In this document: piece after piece, positions 1 through 4,725 of the stretch
Numbering within the stretch: position 1 is the stretch's first letter
How the letters are laid out: each line of letters opens with the position of its first letter
Origin: Nitrospirota bacterium
Lineage (GTDB): Bacteria; Nitrospirota; Thermodesulfovibrionia; UBA6902; BMS3Bbin08
Length of the DNA stretch: 6,220 nt
NCBI GenBank assembly: GCA_030637135.1
Contig: DAOVVO010000079.1
Coordinates: 1 to 6,220 of the forward strand
Direction of reading: 5' to 3'
Translations under genes and position numbers: made by a program
Notes under the pieces: generated by a model
Told to the model about the DNA's origin: nothing
The model's database searches: none
The model's input: only the letters and a program-made list of their open reading frames with translations

Positions 1-243
1 AGCTGATGATATTTCCCCGGTAAATGCCCCTTTTTCTTCGTAAAAAACATCCTGTCCCGCAAGCCTTATGTGAGCTCCCTTCAGAAGCTGTGAAGCAATA
101 CTTAAAGACGTAAAGGACGGTGCAATTAATATCTCAACATCCGTAACTGCTTTAACCATAGGGAGAAATGAATGTATAAAATCCTCGGTCTCCCCGATGG
201 TCTTGTTCATCTTCCAGTTTGCAGCTACAAGCGGCTTAAGCAT
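1..243 (-). CDS. tpiA: Triosephosphate isomerase, N-terminal part (partial)
   Basis: Interconverts dihydroxyacetone phosphate and glyceraldehyde 3-phosphate in glycolysis and gluconeogenesis, in the cytoplasm. Only the first 81 residues are in the window; the family is usually about 250 residues, so the remainder, including the catalytic His and Glu, lies beyond the left edge. The visible part is diagnostic: AANWKMN at residues 7-13 carries the substrate-binding Asn9 and catalytic Lys11, APSF follows at 41-44, and GAFTGEIS at 72-79 is the conserved loop after strand 3. The ATG at 243-241 is the only reasonable start, since an in-frame TAA lies nine codons upstream and no other start codon falls between. 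No Shine-Dalgarno sequence precedes it, and a promoter candidate sits so close that the mRNA may be leaderless. It is the only non-envelope gene here and is separated from ugd by 165 bases. Identification is confident. Confidence 0.95.
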   Translation of the reverse strand, partial: MLKPLVAANWKMNKTIGETEDFIHSFLPMVKAVTDVEILIAPSFTSLSIASQLLKGAHIRLAGQDVFYEEKGAFTGEISSA

Positions 244-250
244 AAGAGAT

Positions 251-280
251 AATGTAGTGGAATGTAACCTTTAAAGTCAA
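251..280 (-). promoter_or_regulatory. Candidate sigma-70-type promoter for tpiA
   Basis: Read on the minus strand, TTGACT (280-275, five of six matches to the -35 consensus) is followed by an 18-base spacer and TACATT (256-251, four of six matches to the -10 consensus). The expected transcription start, about seven bases beyond the -10 box, falls at about 244-243, directly on the tpiA ATG. This matches the lack of a ribosome binding site and suggests a leaderless message. AATGTA occurs twice on the plus strand (251-256 and 261-266), so the exact -10 box could be disputed. Motif reading only. Confidence 0.45.
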
Positions 281-320
281 GCAGGTATAAGTTCGCAGTA
301 ACTGAGGGGCAGAAGCATGA

Positions 321-364
321 AAAAATTGAAAAAATTTTAATTATTACAAAACTATTTTAAAATT
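321..364 (-). terminator. Weak candidate intrinsic terminator after ugd
   Basis: Downstream of the ugd stop, an 8-bp inverted repeat made only of A and T (arms 364-357 and 340-333, loop of 16 bases) runs into a T-rich tract on the minus strand down to about 321. The position, between an envelope gene and tpiA, is sensible for a terminator. The stem has no GC pairs and would be unstable, and this gap is AT-rich throughout, so chance is a serious alternative. Confidence 0.2.
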
Positions 365-408
365 ATACCCTTTTGCACTTCCGAACTTTTGATCTTCCAC
401 TCTATTAT

Positions 409-1710
409 TTATGGTCTTCCCAAAGAATAATACCGAAAACCAATGTCCCTTACCTTATCTGCCTCATAGATATTCCGAAGGTCAAAAAAGAATTTTCCCT
501 TAACAAGCTTTTTTATACGTTTCAAATCTAAATTCCTGAACTGGTTCCACTCCGTAACTATCACAACCGCATCTGATCCTTTTGCAGCATCAAAGGCATC
601 TTTACAATACGTTATGTGAGGAAAGAATTTTTTGGCATCATCCATTGCAACCGGGTCAAAAGCCCTTATGTTCACTCCTTCCTTTAAAAGACCCCTGATA
701 ATAGAAAGTGAAGGCGCATCTCTCATATCATTTGTATTTGGTTTAAAAGAAAGACCGAGTATGCATATAGTATTTTCTTTCGAAAGCTTCATGGCACCTT
801 TTATCTTATCTACCGCTTTTTTCTTCTGAAGGTCATTGGTTTTAACAGTTGCTTCTATGACTCCAAGCTTTACATTATTTTCCTTCGCTATCTGGAGAAG
901 CGCAAGTGTATCCTTTGGAAAACAGGAACCTCCATAGCCTGGTCCTGCATGGAGGAATTTGGAACCGATTCTCCTATCAAGCCCCATTGCCCTTGCAACT
1001 ACCTGAATATTTGCACCAAGCGTCTCACAGAGATTCGCAATTTCATTAATAAATGATATCTTGGTCGCAAGAAAGGCATTTGATGCGTACTTTATAAGTT
1101 CTGCTGTTTTTACATCTGTAATCACAAACGGTGTCTCGATAAGATAAAGAGGTCTGTAGAGGTCCTTCATGATTGCAACTGCCTGCGCACTTGATGCGCC
1201 AATCACTATTCTGTTGGGTCTGATAAAATCTTCTATTCCCGCACCTTCCCTTAAAAATTCAGGGTTTGAAACAATATCAAAATCAACATGCTCCTTTAAA
1301 TTGTTTGATATTATCTTTTGTAGCCATTCTCCTGTACCTACCGGTACGGTACTCTTGGTAACAATTACTTTATAACTTTTTATATGCCTGGATATTTCCT
1401 TTGCAACATCTTTTATATGTTTTAAATCGGCAGAACCGTCTCCTCGCGGGGGCGTACCAACAGCAATAAATATTACGAGTGAGGCATCAACAGCGTCCCC
1501 CATATTTGATGTGAAATGTATGCGTTCTCCCTTAAGATTTCTCTGTAACATCTCTTCAGCTCCCGGTTCGTAAAACGGCACAGTGCCTTTTTTCAACAAT
1601 GTAATCTTTTTCTCATCATTGTCAACACAGGTGACATTGAGCCCGAACTCAGCAAAACAGAGGCCGGTAACCAGCCCAACATAACCTGTTCCAATAACAC
1701 AAATGTGCAT
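409..1710 (-). CDS. ugd: UDP-glucose 6-dehydrogenase
   Basis: Oxidises UDP-glucose to UDP-glucuronate with two NAD+, supplying an acidic sugar donor for LPS, capsule or exopolysaccharide; cytoplasmic. The 433-residue length is normal for the family. The N-terminal Rossmann fold starts with VIGTGYVG (residues 5-12), with acidic Asp30 at the end of strand 2 for the NAD ribose. EFLREG at 151-156 and Lys207 in the central helix match conserved active-site elements. GPGYGGSCFPKD (256-267) holds the catalytic Cys263. GLSFKPNTNDMRDAPS (319-334) marks the C-terminal UDP-binding domain. No key residue is missing. The ATG at 1710-1708 is fixed by the family N-terminus and by a strong ribosome binding site seven bases upstream. 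It is preceded by a GC-rich repeat-like block and sits with LPS glycosyltransferase genes, so its product probably feeds the same surface glycan. GDP-mannose dehydrogenase is a related alternative, but the sequence reads as UDP-glucose type. Confidence 0.95.
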   Translation of the reverse strand: MHICVIGTGYVGLVTGLCFAEFGLNVTCVDNDEKKITLLKKGTVPFYEPGAEEMLQRNLKGERIHFTSNMGDAVDASLVIFIAVGTPPRGDGSADLKHIKDVAKEISRHIKSYKVIVTKSTVPVGTGEWLQKIISNNLKEHVDFDIVSNPEFLREGAGIEDFIRPNRIVIGASSAQAVAIMKDLYRPLYLIETPFVITDVKTAELIKYASNAFLATKISFINEIANLCETLGANIQVVARAMGLDRRIGSKFLHAGPGYGGSCFPKDTLALLQIAKENNVKLGVIEATVKTNDLQKKKAVDKIKGAMKLSKENTICILGLSFKPNTNDMRDAPSLSIIRGLLKEGVNIRAFDPVAMDDAKKFFPHITYCKDAFDAAKGSDAVVIVTEWNQFRNLDLKRIKKLVKGKFFFDLRNIYEADKVRDIGFRYYSLGRP

Positions 1711-1717
1711 TATAGCT

Positions 1718-1723
1718 ACCTCC
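1718..1723 (-). promoter_or_regulatory. Strong ribosome binding site of ugd
   Basis: On the minus strand GGAGGT ends seven bases before the ugd ATG, a near-perfect Shine-Dalgarno sequence at standard spacing. It lies just outside the repeat-like block upstream, so ugd translation signals are intact. It contrasts with tpiA, the DUF3108 gene and the GT2 gene, which show no recognisable site. Confidence 0.85.
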
Positions 1724-1771
1724 GCAGTAATGTCATTAAAGCTCCCTGCAGCACGTCAATGCGTCGATACA

Positions 1772-1796
1772 ACCCGTACCGAGACCCGTTTCCGAG
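1772..1796. repeat. Imperfect tandem repeat, two units
   Basis: ACCCGTACCGAG (1772-1783) is followed directly by ACCCGTTTCCGAG (1784-1796). The copies are the same apart from a short central difference and one extra base. They lie within the GC-rich block between the GT2 gene and ugd. Their function is unknown; two adjacent sites could be paired protein-binding sites or a replication-slippage duplication. Confidence 0.6.
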
Positions 1797-1806
1797 CCAT
1801 GGGGAA

Positions 1807-1838
1807 CCTGACAGCCCTGCCTGCCGGCAGGCGTCAGG
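1807..1838. repeat. Nested GC-rich palindrome (REP-like hairpin)
   Basis: GCCTGCCGGCAGGC (1819-1832) is a perfect 14-base palindrome. It is nested between CCTGAC (1807-1812) and GTCAGG (1833-1838), which also pair, leaving six unpaired bases (1813-1818) on one side. The result is a stable bulged stem on either strand. There is no adjacent run of T on either side of the kind an intrinsic terminator needs, so a REP-like repeat or the core of a small mobile element is more likely than a terminator. Genome copy number cannot be seen from this window. Confidence 0.65.
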
Positions 1839-1894
1839 CACGTTACGCCCGGTCTTTTATTTTTACGTAAAGGGTGCTTTATGTTATAACATTT

Positions 1895-2629
1895 TTATCT
1901 CATTTTTAGTAATTTTTTATATTTTTCGTACGTGTAGAGAGAATATAAATAGGCAAGTCGTATGCCATAAATACCATCACATATGCCTAATTGCAGAAAA
2001 AACATCCTGAAAAAAGCAGCACCAGGCCTCAACGTAATATCAAGCACATTAGCCCTTTTCCCTTGTTTAAAGAGTTCTCGTGCAGCAAGGGTGGAATATG
2101 TCTCCATTCTCCTGAGATAATCATTGCTGTCTTTGTATGTGTAATGCTCTACGGGGTGTTTCAAATATCCCGTGTGACCAGTAATTTTTATGGATTCATG
2201 GACTTCCCGCATTTCAAATGAGCCCTTGTCACGCCTGAAGAGCCTTATCGTATAATCAGGCCACCACCCGCCATGTTTAATCCATCTGCCAGCGAAATAA
2301 TTTTTCCGGGGAACGAAATACCCATCTTTTGAAAATTTATTCCTGACAATTTCCTGAATTTCCCTTCTCAGCTCTTTAGTGACACGTTCATCAGCATCAA
2401 GAAAAAAAACCCACTTATGCGTTGTCATTGAAACCGCCTTGTTTTTCTGTTCTGCAAAGCCTGCCCATTCAAGGGAAAAAACTTTATCTGTATATTGTCT
2501 GCATATCTCTGGTGTTCTGTCAGTACTGAATGCGTCAACAACTACAATCTCATCTGCCCATGTAACACTGGCAAGGGCGTCTCTGATATTTTCTTCCTCA
2601 TTGTGAGCAATCATAGCTATAGAGAGCAT
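1895..2629 (-). CDS. Family 2 glycosyltransferase, WaaE/KdtX-like (LPS core)
   Basis: Probably transfers a sugar from a nucleotide donor to a lipid-linked acceptor at the cytoplasmic face of the inner membrane; WaaE/KdtX relatives add glucose to the LPS inner core. Length 244 residues, close to the 250-260 usual for this group. The GT-A fold opens with the AHNEEENI region (residues 8-15), then VVVDAFSTDRTPEIC (29-43) with donor-binding Asp32, and FFLDADERV (75-83), whose Asp78-x-Asp80 should bind the metal and nucleotide diphosphate. GRWIKHGGWWPDYTIRLFRR (114-133) and VHE (143-145) are typical acceptor-side motifs of WaaE-like enzymes. The C-terminal part (about 203-235) is hydrophobic and aromatic, suited to membrane association. 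The ATG at 2629-2627 fits the family start but has no Shine-Dalgarno sequence. A hairpin with a U-tract lies just upstream, so it may be transcribed apart from the DUF3108 gene. The exact sugar cannot be read from sequence. Confidence 0.85.
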   Translation of the reverse strand: MLSIAMIAHNEEENIRDALASVTWADEIVVVDAFSTDRTPEICRQYTDKVFSLEWAGFAEQKNKAVSMTTHKWVFFLDADERVTKELRREIQEIVRNKFSKDGYFVPRKNYFAGRWIKHGGWWPDYTIRLFRRDKGSFEMREVHESIKITGHTGYLKHPVEHYTYKDSNDYLRRMETYSTLAARELFKQGKRANVLDITLRPGAAFFRMFFLQLGICDGIYGIRLAYLYSLYTYEKYKKLLKMR

Positions 2630-2652
2630 AGTAATAAATAAGAAATAATTCT

Positions 2653-2701
2653 TAAAAAATCAAAATGGAGGAATTATTCAATTAAATTAATTCCTACTCC
2701 A
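2653..2701 (-). terminator. Candidate intrinsic terminator between the DUF3108 and GT2 genes
   Basis: On the minus strand, an arm at 2701-2688 pairs with one at 2676-2666 (7 bp continuous, a 3-base bulge, then 4 bp) around an 11-base loop. The stem is followed directly by a T-rich tract at 2665-2653. It lies 36 bases after the DUF3108 stop and would end the upstream operon. The stem is fairly AT-rich and bulged, so strength is uncertain, and only about 25 bases remain before the next gene's ATG. Confidence 0.45.
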
Positions 2702-2736
2702 AAATATTTACTTTTGATGTTTTATTTTTGCGTTTA

Positions 2737-3504
2737 TCAGTAATTCCCGTCTACCAGTTTTGCTACGAAACTGCCTATTTTAACCTTACTTTTAATCATA
2801 GCAGGTATTTTCTTCTCATCATCGGTGAGCCATATGTATATGTCACCTTTCTTCATGAATATGCCCTCCGACTGCATAATCGGCTTTATGACAATTGTAT
2901 TGAATTCTCCGACCGGCGTTGTTATCCGTTCCTTCCTGAGCACCTGCACTTCCACATTCCAGAGTTTTTTACTGTCAAAAATATCAATAAATTCAGAACG
3001 TCCTACCTCGAGCTGACGCTTTCTTATCTCATACAATCCTGATAAGGGATCAAAAGCCGGCCGTTCGAAATTAAATTCCACTGTTTCATTGTCAAGTTTG
3101 TTGTTGTAGATAATTTGTTGGGTTTCGTTGTCCGGCTTGATGTTAAAATAAGTAGCCTTGTCTCTTCTGTGTCTGCCTTCGTGTATTTTCAAAACATACA
3201 GTGATGGATATCCGTTGGGATAAAGAATGCTCTGAGCAAGGTCTTCAACTCTATAAAAAATAGAAATGAATTGAGCAGATACTGCCCGCGAAGTAATTGT
3301 AACACCATCAGGGCTATCTTCGAGTTCCAGAGATGCATTGCCTGCCCTGATTCCAGCCCAGTAAACGTTATACGTAAACTTTTCGGGAACTTGCGTCTCT
3401 GCGTGAACTTCCGGGGAAAATAAAAAAAGACAGAGCACAAAACACAGACTAAGAGAAATAAAAATTTTTCCTTGCAGTTTGTATTCTGTATGATGAATTC
3501 TCAT
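2737..3504 (-). CDS. Exported DUF3108-type protein
   Basis: A 255-residue protein predicted to be exported. Residues 1-13 form a positively charged n-region, 14-30 a hydrophobic core, and VHA followed by ETQ gives a likely signal peptidase I cleavage after Ala35. No lipobox is seen, so it is probably a soluble periplasmic or outer-membrane-associated protein. The mature part is mostly beta-type sequence. The opening FTYNVYWAGIRAGNASLELE (43-62) and the later stretches around FERPAFDPLSGLYEIR (146-161) and GDIYIWLTDDEKKIPAMIK (220-238) match the layout I associate with DUF3108. The family has no established reaction. It starts only 5 bases after the waaC stop and has no Shine-Dalgarno sequence, so translation may be coupled to waaC, implying a shared role in LPS or envelope assembly. 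The family call rests on recalled pattern; the signal peptide is clear from sequence. Confidence 0.8.
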   Translation of the reverse strand: MRIHHTEYKLQGKIFISLSLCFVLCLFLFSPEVHAETQVPEKFTYNVYWAGIRAGNASLELEDSPDGVTITSRAVSAQFISIFYRVEDLAQSILYPNGYPSLYVLKIHEGRHRRDKATYFNIKPDNETQQIIYNNKLDNETVEFNFERPAFDPLSGLYEIRKRQLEVGRSEFIDIFDSKKLWNVEVQVLRKERITTPVGEFNTIVIKPIMQSEGIFMKKGDIYIWLTDDEKKIPAMIKSKVKIGSFVAKLVDGNY

Positions 3505-3509
3505 TTTTA

Positions 3510-4532
3510 TTATAAAAATACTTTTATTTCTTCGAGAACTTTGTCTACACTTATATCACGCATGCAGAAAGGTTCTTTACATTTTTTTTTGAAACAGGGA
3601 CTGCAGGGGAGAACAGTTTTGACGACTGTATGATGTTTGTTGTCCCGTTCGGAGGGAATCCCTGACCAGCCGTAAGGACCTGTCTTTATTGGATCAGTAG
3701 GACCAAAGAGTGAGATAACAGGTATGCCGAGGGCTACCCCAATATGCATTGGACCTGAATCATTACTTACAACTGCCTTTGCCCCTGCAATTAAGGCGGC
3801 AAGCTCTTTCAAGTTTGTTTTTCCGCAGAGATTAATTCCCTTCCCTTTTGATGAAGCCAATACCCTTTGTACAGTGAGCCTGTCTGAGTTAGTTCCCGTA
3901 ATAACACAGGGTATAGACAGTTTTGAAATCAGCAAACCAAAATTTTCCGGAGGCCATTTTTTTGTTTCCCAGCGAGCGGAAGGGACTATTGCAACATATT
4001 CGGATACATTACCGATAAGATTCTTAATTTTCTTGCATGCAGTATTATCTATGGATAGCGGGAACTCGACTTTATCTGTTTTTGCACCGATCGAATTCGC
4101 AACTTCAAGGTATTTATCTACTGCATGAAGAGACCCATTGACTGTAATTTTTTTATTATAAAATATCGTGCTGCATTCACGTGCTTGTTGAAATCCTATT
4201 TTTAACGGCGAGGAACTGAAAAAAGTCATAAGACCACTTCGTAAAAGACCCTGTAAATCAATAACCATATCATAGTGTCCTGATTTCAGTGTTTTTACTA
4301 AGCTCCTTATGTCTCTGACAAATTCTGGAAAATTTCTGAGTCCCCTCCATGCATCTTTATTAAAGACAACCAGTTTATTGATCAAGGGGTTTCCTTCGAG
4401 AATGTCTTTTAGATCTTTGCTAATTATCCACTCGATATGTGACTCGGGAAGGGTATCTTTTAAAGATTTCAAAAAAGGCAGTGAATGAATAACGTCCCCC
4501 AGGGAACTGGGTTTGATAATAAGAATTTTCAT
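3510..4532 (-). CDS. waaC: LPS heptosyltransferase I-like (GT9)
   Basis: GT9 enzymes of this type transfer L-glycero-D-manno-heptose from ADP-heptose to Kdo-lipid A or to the first heptose, building the LPS inner core at the cytoplasmic face of the inner membrane. The 340-residue length is typical. The N-terminal KILIIKPSSLGDVIHSLP (2-19) contains the catalytic-type Asp13, and DLQGLLRSG (92-100) is a conserved acceptor-domain motif. In the donor half, Lys192 lies in the KKWP stretch, and SNDSGPMHIGVALGIPVISL (256-275) with FGPTDP (276-281) forms the ADP-heptose site around Asp258. A Cys cluster (310, 313, 318, 323) follows, as in many GT9 proteins. The ATG at 4532-4530 gives the standard N-terminus; AGG directly abuts it, too close to act as a normal ribosome binding site. 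It starts 25 bases after the small membrane protein gene and 5 bases before the DUF3108 gene, so these look like one operon. WaaF or another GT9 role is the main alternative. Confidence 0.85.
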   Translation of the reverse strand: MKILIIKPSSLGDVIHSLPFLKSLKDTLPESHIEWIISKDLKDILEGNPLINKLVVFNKDAWRGLRNFPEFVRDIRSLVKTLKSGHYDMVIDLQGLLRSGLMTFFSSSPLKIGFQQARECSTIFYNKKITVNGSLHAVDKYLEVANSIGAKTDKVEFPLSIDNTACKKIKNLIGNVSEYVAIVPSARWETKKWPPENFGLLISKLSIPCVITGTNSDRLTVQRVLASSKGKGINLCGKTNLKELAALIAGAKAVVSNDSGPMHIGVALGIPVISLFGPTDPIKTGPYGWSGIPSERDNKHHTVVKTVLPCSPCFKKKCKEPFCMRDISVDKVLEEIKVFL

Positions 4533-4557
4533 CCTGTTATTTTATCATATATATAAA

Positions 4558-4725
4558 CTAAGTTACGCTCTGTTTCAGAACGTCCCAGAGCTCTAACCAC
4601 CAGTTGATTTCGTTTTCCATAAAAAATACCCTTTCAGGCACAGAAAAATACAATACAGACAGCACTAGTACCGCCAGAATAAAAAATAGAAAAAGAATAT
4701 CTTTACTCTGTTCTCCCATGTTCAT
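4558..4725 (-). CDS. Small single-pass membrane protein, 55 residues, function unknown
   Basis: A short gene that is easily missed. It begins MNMGEQSKDI, has one hydrophobic segment (about residues 10-28, rich in Leu, Phe and Val) and ends with an aromatic, mildly acidic tail containing NWWLELWDVL (41-50) and a TAG stop. The ATG at 4725-4723 is preceded by GAGG (4736-4733) with seven bases between, a good Shine-Dalgarno arrangement; an in-frame ATG at 4719-4717 lacks one. It overlaps the end of the GT-C gene by 23 bases in another frame and ends 25 bases before waaC, as expected for a coupled operon member. The amphipathic Trp-rich tail could lie on the membrane surface. I do not recognise the family. 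It may be a small partner of the GT-C protein or of waaC, by position only. Confidence 0.7.
   Translation of the reverse strand: MNMGEQSKDILFLFFILAVLVLSVLYFSVPERVFFMENEINWWLELWDVLKQSVT

Larger units (their letters stand above)
1737..1881. repeat. GC-rich intergenic block with imperfect terminal inverted repeats (MITE-like)
   Basis: The gap between the GT2 gene and ugd contains a block very different from its surroundings: bases 1741-1850 are about 65% GC by direct count (72 of 110), against AT-rich flanks. Its edges carry TAAAGCTCCCT (1737-1747) and AGGGTGCTTTA (1871-1881), which are inverted copies matching at 10 of 11 positions. Each outer end is the dinucleotide TA, the target duplicated by IS630/mariner-type elements. 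It has no plausible gene. Inside are a 12-13 base imperfect tandem repeat and a strong palindrome. A miniature transposable element is one reading; a structured leader RNA for ugd or a REP-like repeat are others. The inverted repeats are short, so chance is not excluded. Confidence 0.4.

Noticed and set aside
317..340. Plus-strand mini-frame MKKLKKF with GAGGGG seven bases upstream
   Set aside because: Only seven codons, made of A/T-rich low-complexity sequence, and nothing on the plus strand downstream for it to regulate.
1881..1892. 12-base palindrome ATGTTATAACAT just after the GT2 stop
   Set aside because: AT-rich with a two-base centre and no T-run, so not a terminator; such short AT palindromes are expected by chance here.
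1723..1894. Known riboswitch upstream of ugd
   Set aside because: No match to the cyclic-di-GMP consensus I compared it with, nor to any other riboswitch core I can recall.
1705..2010. Plus-strand open frame of 101 codons across the GT2/ugd gap
   Set aside because: It covers the GC-rich repeat-like block and antisense to the GT2 gene, has no protein-like composition or domain, and no ribosome binding site I can see.
3189..3440. Minus-strand open frame of 83 codons inside the DUF3108 gene
   Set aside because: Lies wholly within a gene with a clear signal peptide and family pattern in another frame; composition looks like an out-of-frame shadow.
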